Positions 25,561 to 37,605 of a stretch of 64,000 nt of DNA are shown here, piece by piece. The notes beneath the pieces were generated by a model. That model did not search any database. It saw only the letters and a list, made by a program, of their open reading frames with translations, and had not been told where the DNA came from. Numbering within the stretch: position 1 is the first letter of the stretch; every line of letters starts with the position of its first letter. A program made the position numbers and the translations under genes. The stretch comes from Crotophaga sulcirostris (Eukaryota; Chordata; Aves; Cuculiformes; Crotophagidae): contig VYZB01000370.1 of NCBI GenBank assembly GCA_013397455.1, forward strand, positions 696,422 through 760,421, written 5' to 3'.

Positions 25561-27499
25561 TATGGTGGAATATTCTCAGCCCAACTGAGGGGAAAATAAG
25601 ATTTTATAGCATGAGGAGCAAACACAATTGGGTCTGGCCCATGTTCTGTGCTTAAATCTCAACTAGTCACTGGTTAGTATCCTATCTACTGTGCCTTCTT
25701 GCTTTAATTAGGCTTTGTTGAGAATAATGTAAAATGTTCTGTAAGCATTGAAAGCATTTTAGCCAGTTTAATTTCTCCAGTGTATAGGAGGCTTTTGATG
25801 CATAGAGCAAACCCATCTAAGGCAAAAGATATTAACTGTGACTATGAAAAACCTATATGACTACAATGAGTTCTAAATCAGTCCTGTAAAACCACATGTT
25901 AACAAAACATTATGTCATACCTACCCTGTGCTTTGTGTACATATACGCTACAGATTTGAAAAGGAGTCACAAAAGGCAAATACAGCACTTGTCAAGCAAG
26001 AATCTTTCTCATTTTTACTGGCTTGATATCCTTCTTTTCTCTCATCTACCCTCAACCAACATAAACAAAAGGACAGACTAATATTTATGTTCTTCAGCCA
26101 CTCAAACAGACCAAACAAAACCCCTCAACCACCCTGGTGCAGATATTTCATAGAGCACAGCAGATGTCCAAAACAGCTGACAAGACAGGAAAACGTTAAG
26201 ACTAACAAGTTGAGTAGAATTTTGCTGGTCACTGGCTGCTCAGCAAGCAAGTTCAGGGAGTTAACTGCAAAACTGCTGCATATATTTAAACTTTGCGCTG
26301 CAGGTCATGTAAACATTCGTTTCATGGAAACTGTGCTGGGAATGTAGAAATGCCTCTGACCCTGCTGTGTCTTCCCTATAAGGTTTATCATAATGCCGTG
26401 ACAAAACTACATACTGTTTCTGTCAAAAAGATGGCATCTTGCTGTTTAAGAAAACCAGTCTCGTGTTTATCAGTGGAATCTGGAGAAAAGCAATAATACA
26501 GTCCTGTGCCATTGGAAACATTTCCATTGATCTTGACATTTTTTAAAACAAATATTCATGTGAAAATGAATGAAAACTATAAGATTCTAATGGCTTTTTT
26601 TCTAATAGTAATAAAAGCAGGTGTGGAATTGAACAGATATAAATAGTCTTGAGGAGTTTAAATCTCAATTAAACTTCTCCGATGGAGTACTAGAACTTCT
26701 GCAGATAATCAGGAAAAGAAATGGTAACATTTAATTGTATACATCATTTCATTGCCTTTTTCTCATTTTTCAGAGCAGGGAAGTTGAAGATTATACTACA
26801 GCATTCTAGTAATTTCACTGCAGTCTTATAGCAATATGTCATTGTCAGACACTTTATCTGTCACTTGCACTCTTATCCGTAGACAGCAATAACCTTCTGG
26901 GAGATTTCATAGTAACTTTTTTTCTTTTTTTTCAGGTTGTAGCAGGTGTGAAGTCACCACAACTCTATTAGCTCCACTGTGGCAATGAAAGCACATTATT
27001 ATAATAGAATTGGAGGTTTACTCATTACTAGGGAGGTGACTTTCTCCAGGGTGTGCCCTTTTTCTGAGTAAGGCCACACTTTCCTGCCAGCTCTTTTTCA
27101 GAAGAGGCCTCAAAAATGAAGACATCAAACACTCAGCTGGAATCCAACTGCATTCCACCCTGCCATCTCACAGACTCGACCTGAAAAGCCCATCTTCTCT
27201 AATTTCAACCTTGACAAAAGCAGGACAATGAGTGGCTATTGGTAAAGTCTTTTTTTTTTGCAGTTAAGAGCCATAAGCATTATCCCAGGAATCTCCATTC
27301 ACATGAAGATAATACACAGTTGCTCTCTCCTTGTTTAGACTACAGCTCAGCCTATCTCAGACCACCTCCTATTTTCTTTCTTGCTTTTTAATCCTTGGCT
27401 TTACCTACTGAGCTATCCAACAACTGAACAAACTAAATAGGAAAATAATTGTGGTAAGTCTAAGTGCATCGAAGCCTTAGACAAAGATGCCTTGCCATT

Positions 27500-27511
27500 C
27501 CCCCCCCCCCC
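27500..27511 (+). repeat. C12 homopolymer
   Basis: Twelve consecutive cytosines; G-runs on the opposite strand. Confidence 0.95.
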
Positions 27512-27769
27512 AGCTCATAAGCTATATTGGTGGGAAGAAACTTCCAAACAGACATGTTTAACACCACTGAATGAGCTTCTGGAGCCTGGAAAGGGTCAAT
27601 GTATTCTGTGGGGAATCATCTATCCTTCAGGGGTAAATGGAGTCGATAACAAATCTCCTTACTACTCAGCTTCTTAATGGGCTTTTTGCACACTAGTCTG
27701 CATCTGCACAAAGGATTATTACTTTTTTTTAAAAAAAAATCCTTTTGTGTTGTTTATGAATTTCAGTTC

Positions 27770-27840
27770 CTGGTGGGTTTGGGGGGGTTTGTTTTGTTTT
27801 TGGTTTAATTTTGTTTTGTTTTGGGATTTTTGGGTTATTA
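27770..27840 (+). repeat. G/T-rich low-complexity tract
   Basis: The plus strand is almost only G and T for about 70 bases, with G-runs of 3, 7, 3 and 3 separated by TTT, TTTTG and similar units. A T8/A9 run lies just upstream at 27723-27739. Confidence 0.85.
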
Positions 27841-29421
27841 TTTTTGTTTAATAAGGGTGAAACATACAGTAGGAGGTTCAGAAGCCAACTTTTCTGTGGC
27901 TGAGACTCTCTTTCAAAGGGTGACAGAGAAGGTATAGTTACATCTAAGGCAAGATTGCTTGAAGAAAAGCTTTCTTCTTTAGCAAAGATATAAACTACCT
28001 GGAGTGTATATGAAAGCAAATTCTTTTTTAGATATATCTTCACATCATTAAATTCAATAAATATCTCAGCTAGCAATGTTTTCATTTACTAACTCTTCTG
28101 CTGCTTCCAGCTTCTATCCTGTCACCCATAACAGCAATAAACTGTTGAAGGATTGAAGTTTCATTTCTTATAGCATCTTGGATCCTATTCCAAGGTATAA
28201 GCCCTACAGAGGTTTATTTACTTCCTCTACTCCATTGTCTATGTTTCTATGTCTTATACCACTACTTTGACAGGCTTCTGTTTACCTGTCACCCGCAATT
28301 CACTAAGTACTGCCCTGTTGTTCACACCCGAAATGACGCTAAGACCTACGAACTTTCCAAAGGCATCCACAGGATTTGGTAGTTGTTGAAATAATTAACT
28401 TTCTGAAAGGTTACCCGATGTCTTCTGTGAGTCTAACTGTATCAGTTTCCCAGTCTCATCCAGGGAGCTATTCTTACATGTCCTTACACCTGGCTATATA
28501 CAAATGCATTTATCAGATACACTTGATTCAGATCATTCTTCAGTGTAGATAAATCATTAGGGATAGTGATAAATCATAGGCAGTTATGCAGTCTTAGTAT
28601 AGCATCTGAGAAAATTCTAGAAGTGCACTAAGTAAGAGTTCACCTTTGTTTTGCCATCTGCCTCTCAAAACTAAAATGATGTGGGAACATCTTTCCCATT
28701 TATTAAATATATTATCACTATGCATGTTGACACTAAGACAGAGAAAGCTGAAGAAGTGGGTTTTCTTTCCCATGGGAAGTTGTTCTAGTAAACTTCTTTT
28801 GAAAAGTAATTACAGTAATTAACATGATCAGCTCTGTTAAAGTTATGTCTTTCGAGGTGAGGAGAGTTGGAGAGTTTTCTCGTTGGAGATTTTTGTCTGG
28901 ACAGGAGGATTAGAGTTGTCAGCAGTGATGTGCCTCTTAAAGAACAGCTATCCTGGATACAGACCATTTAGCGTTTTAAAGGTATGAATTGAGGGCAAAA
29001 TTCAAAACAAGATTTAGATCTCTAAGTCTGTAAAACCTACACTTATCCTGTTCAGGGAGCATGACTTTGCCTCACAAATTGCTCAGGCACTTAAGATTCT
29101 GTTACAAATCAGGCCCTGAAGCATTTGCCTCTTATCTGATGTATCTAGGTGTTCACCAGCTGCTTAAGAGGCCCGAGATCTGCAGACTCTTAAGCCTTGT
29201 GCCCAGCACACTCCTTTGGCTACCTGGACTAATGCACTTCAGCAATACAAAAAGCAGCACACATGGTCAAATTCACCAAAAGAAGAAGTCCAGAGGAGGA
29301 AGTCCAGTGGCGGTTTAGGAGCTCTGTGTATCCATCTAGCAGCTGGCACACTCCTCTGGGAAGAAGGAGTCAGTCAGTTCCCTTTTTGGCACATGAGATT
29401 ATAAATTCTCAACTTTCACTT

Positions 29422-29955
29422 TCAAAACAGTACAAAAATTACATTAAAAATAGCTACAAATATCCAGTTTAATAGGCATTCCAAGCTCAGCTGGTGTTTG
29501 ACAGCTGTTTCACTGAAGTATAACCAAACCCATATGTGCGCCCTATCAGGGCCCTGTGTGGAGCTGGGTTCTCCGGAGGGGTTACCAGCAGGGACATGTC
29601 CCAACACCGCAGCCAGGATCAGGGCAGCTGGTGGAACTGGAGCAGCCGCAGCCATGGTCACCCTGAACTTCCCTGGAGATGGGATTGGACTGAGGCAGGG
29701 CTGGGATATGGGTTTGAAGATAGACCCAGTTTGACAAGACCTTGCTGCTGCGTCACTGGGGAGGGACTGATGGTCCTTGGCCATAGGCAGAGTGGGATGA
29801 GACCTTGAGAGGGATTTGGCAGTGGCAGTCAACCCCATTAGTGCCCTTTCGTTTTCATATATGCAGCACAATGGATGCACAGGTAAGACATGGATTTTTA
29901 GGCTGAGATTTCTTTGGTGATGTAGTATTTCTGACAAATCTGAGAGGCCTCTCAT
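29422..29955 (-). other. GC-richer island with a 177-codon ORF of unknown meaning
   Basis: This is the longest gap-free ORF in the window (177 codons, minus strand). It lies in a block (about 29500-29830) clearly richer in G+C than its surroundings. The predicted protein is unrecognised. It has a middle part rich in Ala and Pro (MAAAAPVPPAALILAAVLGH...) and a hydrophobic C-terminus (LLNWIFVAIFNVIFVLF). Two plus-strand frames of 78 and 90 codons overlap the same block, which suggests open frames come from base composition rather than selection. No promoter, splice or polyadenylation context supports a gene. It could be an unassigned repeat (old LTR), a regulatory island or, least likely, a small lineage-specific gene. 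Confidence 0.25.
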
Positions 29956-32679
29956 CTTTGACGTGAAGTCCTGATTAAGAGGATGTAGAGCTCTCTTCTT
30001 CTCGTTGTCTCTCCTGACACTTTCTTTCTTGTCTAGAGAGGTCCACAGTGCAGAGTATGGTAAGCTAGCTAGAATATGCTAACTCGTCCTTTTGAAACCA
30101 GTTACACATTTTTGGGCCAAGTAGTGTGTAAAATTTAAACTCCCTACTCTCACAGCAGGTTTTCCCTGCATTCACTTATCAGGCAGTAGTTGTCATTCAG
30201 CCACTCCCTTCTTTTCTGATAATATTTTTTTCAGTAAGATATAAGTGTTGGCCAGCTGTGCTCAGTGTCTAAGCTGAGAAGAATTCTTCATTTTCAGAAG
30301 GGATTTTCAGTTTCCCATGGGTTTCTTACTGAAGGCTACAGCTATAGAAGAATCCAGCAAAGACAGAATTATCGGTATGGCCTTATTGTCTCATCTGGTC
30401 ATTTCTCTGCTTGATATGTCATCAGCTGTATGTTTCATTCTTAGGTATCCATCAAGAATCCTACAATATATAGGAAGCTTGAGACCCTAACTCGGTGCTA
30501 AGAATTTGAGACGTTTAACTGTTAGGTGTCATAAGTCTCAGCACTGTCCAAGTAATTATTTAAGCTGTCAATATTCAGACCTGACAACAGATGAGATGTT
30601 TTGTTGTAGTTGTACCCTTTCTTCCATTTTTTTTTTTAAATTATAATCATATGCTTACTGTTGACAGAAAATTTTAAAAAAAGAAAATGCATATTGCTCC
30701 TTGCTTGGAATAGGTAAATTAGATTTATATTCCAAAATATTCTGGAAGAAGCAAAATCCTCTCAAATTTAAAATGTAGAGAAAAAGGAAAATAATTTCTC
30801 TGATACAGTGTAATACTAATAGACTGCAAGTATGTAATAATAAAAAGATAGAGAAGGAAAACAGAATTTAATATACAGCACTGAAAACTATTGTTCTAAC
30901 TTCCATTCTAAGTGTCCATAAAATGTCTTATTATTTTAATGTCTTAATTCTAAACTGTTTCTTATGTCACTGAAACAAATGTTCATCAGATTAACATTTC
31001 AATACTGTCTTTGGAAAAAAAAAAACAACCCCTGTATCCGTGGCTGAATATTGCAAGACATTTTCAATGGATGTTTTGATATCTGCAATTGCTCCTTTTC
31101 ATTTTGGTATGACAAGGGGTATGTTAGCCATGATGATTAACACTCTTCAGAAGATCTGATTTTATCAGATTTACATCAAACAGTCAGAAACATGACATAT
31201 AAACAATGTAGTCAGTAAAACTATAAGATACCAAGTATTTCCAATCTAGTTAAATCGTACTGCTTAAACCTGGTGATTTTTTAAAATTTCAGTGATATGT
31301 AAAATAAGTTTTAAAACGTGAAAGCAAAAATACGTGAGAAAATCTTGATAATATTCTCATGACCTTCTGTCTCTTCAGATATACAAAAGATGAAAATTCT
31401 TTGAGAGATTTGAAACAGAAAGTCAAGTTTGATTTAACTGCAGCTTATATTAAACTTTTAAGAATAATGGAAATAATCAATGAAATATTTTGTTTAATTT
31501 ATGAAATTAGTGTAAGAAATATCTGACAAGTAATTTTATGAAGGATCTTTGGCTGAATAACTTCAGAAAGGGTGTGTGCTGCTTACTAAAGGGCATCCAT
31601 AATTTTATTCTGTCTCTCAGCAGAGTTACAAGGAAATTAATCTAAGATCTTCACCCATAAAGAAATACCAGACACACTGTGAGCAAAGGCACTGTTCCTT
31701 TCCACTTCAGTTCCTTGATCTGGAATGATTTGGAATTTATTTCGTCTGGTGGCGTTAACTTGATAGGTAGAGAAGGATAAAAATCCCACTAGTCTTACAA
31801 CACCCCTGAACATAAGAAAGGTATGTTGCTTCAACCAAAAATACTCTTCCTTCTTCAACATAGCCTGGAAAAGGTGGAATGCTTCATGACGTTGTATCAC
31901 CTTCATAGAGAAGGCAATCATCTGTTTCAGCAATGCATATTCAAACCCTAGCAGCAGCTGGAATTAAAGGGCTGCATATTACAATAGTCTCTTGTGCAAT
32001 ATTTCTGTAAAATTGAATATTCAGTAACATTCTTGTACCTGTGTTTCAAGTGTATTCTTTTCATTCTTACTGTTATTAATTTATCTACTTTCTTTTCCTG
32101 TTTATACTTTTTCCTTCCTTCTTTCTGCTTTTTTTTTTGTATTAGTTCTTAGGTTATTTTCTCTGGATTTAGGGCACAACAGACATTTGCAAAAGTCATT
32201 AATATTTACTGTTATAAAAGGACATAAATATGGAAAACAAAGCTATGAAGCAGTAGAAGTGTTTTAATTTTTCAAATAAGAGACAAGCTGCTGTTTTCTA
32301 ATATAGTCTATTAATTTGGATACCACTGCATAAAAAAAATAAGGTAATTTTCATTTTAGTGAAATAACATGAACATTACAAAATTTTGATATTAACATCT
32401 TCTTAACTTTTAATACCTTTAAGGATCTTTTCACTTCACCTGAATAATGACTGACATCTGGATGTCAAAGCCATCAAGCATAATAATCTAGCAAATATAT
32501 GCGGCAAGAAACTGAAAGCTTCATTAAAGAATGTGCTTAATTAACCTATATATCTACGGAAGTGTTTTCGGAATGTTTTCGGAAGACTCCCATGGATACA
32601 ATTCTGTCATAGGTAAAGAACCTATTCAGGTTCAGGTAGTTCTTGGCCATCTTTTGCAATTTCCCACTTGTCATCCTTC

Positions 32680-32790
32680 AGATCAGTAGCTGCTAGGGTA
32701 TGCATAATTATCTGTTTAATTCAGTGAATTATTCAAATAACAGTGGCAAGACGACTGCGTTACTTTCATTTGCATGTGTAAAGAAAGCAA
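32680..32790. promoter_or_regulatory. Candidate conserved non-coding element (weak)
   Basis: This short stretch contains TATGCATAATTA, TTTAATTCAGTGAATTATTC and an ATTTGCAT octamer at 32768-32775. These words resemble homeodomain and POU-domain binding sites. This rests on sequence motifs only; conservation cannot be tested here. Confidence 0.25.
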
Positions 32791-33299
32791 CTATGTACTT
32801 CTTTTACAGAAACTTTTCTTAATACCTTTGTGCTTTTAGTAGGTGTTCACACATCCCTATCACTAACCTGTGAAGACTTCATTAAAGTGACATGTCTTTA
32901 AAGAATCCCTTTGTTTGAAAGTAATTATTCCTTTGTAGTTATGACTATTAAAATCACAGTTATACCTGTATCTACAGGTAAAATGAAATACACTGTAGAG
33001 AAAGAATACAGAATCTTTTTTAGTAAAGGATTTTAGGAAGAAATACAATATTGCCAGCGACAAATTACATAGATAACAGAAACTTAATTACAATCCACTT
33101 GAAATATTTACTTTTAATTTGTTTGCAATGGATTAGAAATTCATTTCCTGATAGTCCTTTTTTTTAATGAAAAACCTGGCTTAATTTAAGAAAACGAATG
33201 AATTTTAGTGACATTAACGCTGAGAGTCCTAAAGTACGCACGCGAAATATATACTCGTTTAAGCAGTGAGAATTAGAATTGCGTGAAAAATTAAAAGCA

Positions 33300-33720
33300 G
33301 TCCTTCTTCTATTCATTACCATCCCTCCTCGAAATGCAAATGCAATATTTGCATCACCAAGAAATCTGTTTCAAATTCACCTTATTGCACATTATTAATG
33401 TTAGTTTAGGAATTATTTTAAAAAGTAAAAGTAGCACCCTTCAGGACATTCCTTGAATGCCACACTGGGAGCAATATAGCCTACTGCAACATGGAACACC
33501 TATTGCAAATAATTTCTGTACTGCACTTCAGACGCATTCTTTGATTGTTTAATTAATTCAAAAAATTTGTGCTGCAGTTTGCAGAAATTTGCCATTTTCA
33601 CAATATTTCCTGAAAGCCTAACCATCCTGTCTGTGATAGTAAAGCTGTCATGAGGTCAGAGGTGGCTGCAGCTCACTTTTTCTGACAGTTATTTGTGTAA
33701 CACACAGAAACCAATTGAAT
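33300..33720. promoter_or_regulatory. Candidate conserved non-coding element with paired octamers
   Basis: Two perfect octamer (POU/Oct) motifs face each other: ATGCAAAT at 33334-33341 and ATTTGCAT at 33347-33354, only 5 bp apart. Around them lies a 400-bp block with mixed base composition, without microsatellites or recognisable repeats, containing further homeodomain-like words (attattaatgttagttt, tgtttaattaatt). The style is that of vertebrate developmental enhancers, but that is inference. Confidence 0.35.
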
Positions 33721-33754
33721 ATGCAGAATTATCTGCTTCATATATATTACATTT

Positions 33755-33784
33755 AAATATAAATTTACATTTAAATTTATATTT
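33755..33784. repeat. AT-rich inverted repeat (13-bp arms)
   Basis: AAATATAAATTTA at 33755-33767 pairs perfectly with TAAATTTATATTT at 33772-33784, with a 4-nt CATT loop. The ambiguous base N at 33785 immediately follows the right arm. Confidence 0.9.
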
Positions 33785-36289
33785 NCATCTTCCTTTGCAA
33801 CAACAAATAAACTGAGATGCAGCTATGTTTTTCCACAAGCATTTGCCATCTGCATGTTCGTGGAAGCTCAGGTCTTAAATGTTAGAAGGCATTTTTCAAT
33901 TATTTTTTTTTTGAGAGAAGATGGATCAAATATTTCCCAAGGGTATTCCAATGACTTCCAAAATAATTCTATTATAAATAGAATAATACATTTGAAATTC
34001 TGTTTTGGCAGTGAACAAAATGTCCCCAATATTTAGCAATAAAGCCTTTCAGACTGTGTACCCTCTCGTCCTAGTGTATCTCCTATGCAAGATACATTTA
34101 TCTATCTTTAGTACTCTTTGATTTAGAAACAAAGCAAATAGAAAACTTAGAAGGATGAGTCTTCCTGACCTGAACTTCCTTCCTCACCTCACAATTCCCA
34201 GTAACATGGAAATGATCACTTTGCAAAAATTCAGCAAACCAGTAACTGTCTGAAGGCCTTTTTACCCTTTCACGAGCTACTATTATAAGGAATGTCTCAT
34301 AATTTCTCCCAATGTTACCGCGGGGTCATCAAGATCTCACTGCCTGAGTTTGCATTCCTTGTTGTGCTAAACTGATAATACTGGACATTCTGAATTAGTT
34401 AATAACATGCAAACAGTATTTATATTAATTTTACGTGCATGCACACACACATAGATAATAGCTAGGCAGCCGGTTTGCTGGTATGCATCACTGCTTATCG
34501 TGCTGATTATAATCATTTCATTGTTACCTTATTCTTCCTCCATCTGTTTGTTGCATCCATCTGTTGTCTATGGTCTCATAATGAGATTGCAAGTTCTTTG
34601 TGGTGGGGAGAATCTCCTTGTTATTTGTTTGCATGCAGTTAGGAAGAATGGTTTAATGCTCTTCAAGGTGGTGTTGTGGTTTAGATCCTGGTAATAAGAA
34701 TGATTCAAACAACTCTTTTTGCCTTTCAGAAGGCTCTGTAGGAAAGATTTGTAGACAGTGATTATAATGTATTGGTGTGGTGAATGTTTTTTATGAAATA
34801 TTTCTTTTTAAAATATTGCCATTCAAAATATTTTTTGCATCTTTTCAAGTTCATGGACTTTCTAGGAAAAAGGAAAAAGCACGCAAATAAAACTTTTGGA
34901 ATCCTTTGACTTCAGAGTCTGTGCAACAGATGCCTACTCAGATAATGCAAAGAAATTTTTTTTTCTATAGTGATAGTTGCCTTAAAAGAAAAGTAAAAGA
35001 CATTTATTATGTTGATTAAACCCAATTTGCCCAGTTAGGATGACCTTGGTTATTATTTTATCCCTTTAAGCTGGTCTGTAATGAAAAGGTGGGTTTTGAA
35101 ATAAGGACATCTCAGAGTTAAAAAAAAAATACCCTAGGAAATTTTTGTTTCTTCATTTAATATTTTTAACTGGAAATGTGGAAGTTGCTGCCAGGTAGTA
35201 AAACTCAGATGAACTGGACCATTAGTCTCTGCCACTTTCCAAATTTTCTGCTATTATCTTATCTCAAATGCAAAATTCAGTGAGTCAGAATCAAGTCAGA
35301 CAAATATATTTTTGCCCTGAAAACACCTCTGGATCATGGAGAGAACAGATAACTTATAATTTCTGTGTAACTGTTTGCATTAACCCAGTTATAATTCCCA
35401 CCTGTTCTGCTGTCAGTCTCAAACTAAGATGGAGGTTATTTCCCCTTTAAAATTTCTTTTCCCATTTCAAATGCTAGATGAGGATTAAAAACCAATAATG
35501 TATAAATGCCAGCAAGACTGCATCTTAATAACGTATAAAAGCACTAAGCAAATTTAAACCTTGTAGATTATCAAGTGACAAAGACTTCTAAACTTTTAAA
35601 CAGCATTATGAATAAGCTGTTACAGACTTCGCAAACTTTGCATTTTAGGATTAGTTGTTCACTGGGAAAAGGCCATTTTTCTCATGTTAAAGTAGCTCCC
35701 TACTGCTGTTACTGATGAATATTATAAGGAATTTCAAATTCTGTATAATTAGTTGATAAGAAACTATTAACTGTTATTCACATCATATTCATTAGCCCAT
35801 GAAATAAAACCTGACTTTTTACTTCTTATCTATTACGATTTATTTAAGAGATCATGAGTTCAGCTTAAAAAATAATAAATGAGGAATAGCAAAAATCATC
35901 TCTTTAAGTTAAAATTGCAGATATTATACCTGATATTTTATTCTTTAGAAACTGAAATTTTTCTTGCAGGGGTGGATAGAAGGATAGATGGGTAGATAAA
36001 GATTTTCAGACTTCTTTGCTGTTACATAGATCTGAACCTGTCTGTAACTTACAGATTTCTGAAAATCCCCACTATGTTGTATGTTATTATCTTACTCCAG
36101 AAATGAGGAGTAATTGTAAAGCGTGCACAATATGACAAGTTCTCAATGAATATAGTGTCTATACTGAGGACAAAAGTCTTAGAAGAGAATGGGCTTTGAC
36201 ATCTTTTCATATAGCTGATACAGCGATCCAGCGTGTAATCCAACAAGAAATTCAGTCTGGATTCGGGGAACATCTCTAGTCCACATGGA

Positions 36290-36370
36290 GAGTGTGTGTG
36301 TGAGAGAGAGAGAGAGATGGAGTGTGTATGTGAGGTGTGTGTCAGTGTGTCTGTGTGTCTGTGTCTGTCT
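36290..36370 (+). repeat. Compound (GT)n/(GA)n microsatellite
   Basis: A run of GTGTGTGTGTGAGAGAGAGAGAGAG continues as imperfect TGTGTG and TGTCTG units to about 36370. Minus-strand open frames here encode only His/Thr/Ser-rich low-complexity peptides and are not genes. Confidence 0.95.
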
Positions 36371-37182
36371 AAGCTGCACATGGGTGGTACAGCTCCTGGG
36401 AAGAAGGAAGACAAGAGGTGATGGGGGGCAAAGCAGTCATTCTTAGCTGCACTATCAGGAACAATTTATGGTCTTATTGATCAAAAATCCTGTTCCAGCA
36501 TAGCCTCAATGTTGACAATAAGCCTCTGATCTACATATCACATGTAAGAGAACTCCCTGCCTTGTAATGCTGGGCAAGCATAGGGAGAGGTCAGCCAAGC
36601 TGTCCTCATCTGCATAAGCAACACTAGTTCGGCAAAATATTAGCCTATTCTAAGTTAAAGGGAGATAATCACACATGAAAGAGTGACCAAATTGCCAGAT
36701 TTTTTTTCTTCTGCATTGATGCTTGTAATACAAAATTAAAATACAGCAGGAGCTCTAGACGACTGACAGGTGGTCAGTGGTGTAGGAGGAGGCCATGAGT
36801 AGGTGGGACCAGAAGAGCCCAGTGGTTTGGACAGAGGTGAAGTTAATTTTAAGGGGGCTGCAGTAGTCCCAAATGGGTATTATGGATGTGCTTTTCCATC
36901 TTCTCATCTCTCTAACCCAATTAATTTCTTGATTTGCTTTTTTCAAAATTAGTGACTGTTTTTCAGAAAGTTATTCTTATGTTAAAAAGGACTGAAAAAT
37001 TTATTTGAATATGCCTTATTTTTATTTTTTTCCTTGTTTTCTAAGTGAAGTTTGAGTGCATGGTGCATTTTAACTCTTGTAGTTACAGTCTGCCTTTGAT
37101 GCACAAGAAAGATTTCAAAAGCAATTAAAAACGAGTCAACAGGATTAAAATATGCGCACCTATGCAGTCCAATACAGAAATA
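36371..37182. other. Unannotated non-coding DNA
   Basis: No gene or repeat is recognised between the microsatellite and the mariner relic. Confidence 0.55.
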
Positions 37183-37605
37183 ATGAGATTGTGCCTATAA
37201 CTCTTTACTTAACAAATTAAGAAAACCAACTATGACCACCTTCAAAATAATTGCTTTCTGAGTTGATGCACAACTGCATATGATGCTGCCAACGTTCACA
37301 ACTCCACCAATAATTTTCTTAAAGGTTGTTGAGGATCTCTGTCACTTTTATTTTCACATCTTCTACCAACAGAAAACTGATTCCTTTGAGCACTGACTTG
37401 ATCTTTGGGATCTCTTCAATGTAAGCTTCAGTCAATAACTGGAAAGTATCCATGGTGGATTTCTTAAGTTTCACAAGAAATTTGGTGTTAACTCACTGTT
37501 CACTCTTGCACATCAACATTTTCTGACAAAGGGTAAGTAAACATCTCTGTTTGAACATACGTCCATTCATACTGATTGAAGTGATCAAGTTGAGCCTTAT
37601 CTCAC
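37183..37605 (-). mobile_element. Internally deleted mariner DNA transposon
   Basis: Minus-strand codons at about 37400-37487 read FLVKLKKSTMDTFQLLTEAY, the start of a mariner transposase of the vertebrate type (FLVKLKKs..e.f.lL.eaYge). Codons at about 37230-37290 read like the transposase end (CINSESNYFEGGHS, compare the usual C-terminal ..YFEGD). The middle, including the catalytic D,D34D core, is missing. The ends look like degenerate terminal inverted repeats: plus-strand ATGAGATTGTG... from 37183 and minus-strand GTGAGATAAGG... from 37605, about 28 bp each. TA precedes the left end and TG follows the right end, fitting a decayed TA target duplication. At 423 bp it is about a third of a full-length mariner (roughly 1.3 kb). 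It is non-autonomous and old. Confidence 0.75.
37400..37487 (-). pseudogene. Mariner transposase N-terminal remnant
   Basis: About 29 codons match the first helix-turn-helix part of the transposase DNA-binding region (FLVKLKKS...DTFQLLTEAYIEEIPK). The reading continues into unrelated codons where the internal deletion begins. It cannot encode a working enzyme. Confidence 0.7.

Larger units (their letters stand above)
25561..29421. other. Unannotated non-coding DNA
   Basis: No gene is recognised. A strong pyrimidine-rich splice acceptor precedes 26936. A C12 run lies at 27500-27511. A G/T-rich low-complexity strand lies at 27770-27840. ORFs here are short, and a 118-codon minus-strand frame (27729-28085) is largely encoded by that low-complexity DNA. 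Confidence 0.55.
29956..36289. other. Unannotated non-coding DNA with candidate conserved elements
   Basis: No gene or RNA gene is recognised. Octamer-like motifs cluster at 32680-33720 (listed separately). A tandem duplication of TGTTTTCGGAA lies at 32563-32584, an AT-rich hairpin next to an N at 33755-33785, and a short CA run at about 34441. ORFs are at most 98 codons and unrecognised. Confidence 0.5.

Noticed and set aside
27729..28085. 118-codon minus-strand ORF with Lys/Pro-rich end
   Set aside because: The Lys/Asn/Pro-rich part is just the translation of the G/T low-complexity tract, and the rest has no recognisable domain.
32563..32584. Tandem duplication of TGTTTTCGGAA
   Set aside because: Only two 11-bp units; expected as ordinary replication slippage.
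36049..36414. 121-codon minus-strand ORF with His/Thr/Ser repeats
   Set aside because: It is produced by the GT/GA microsatellite and has no other support.
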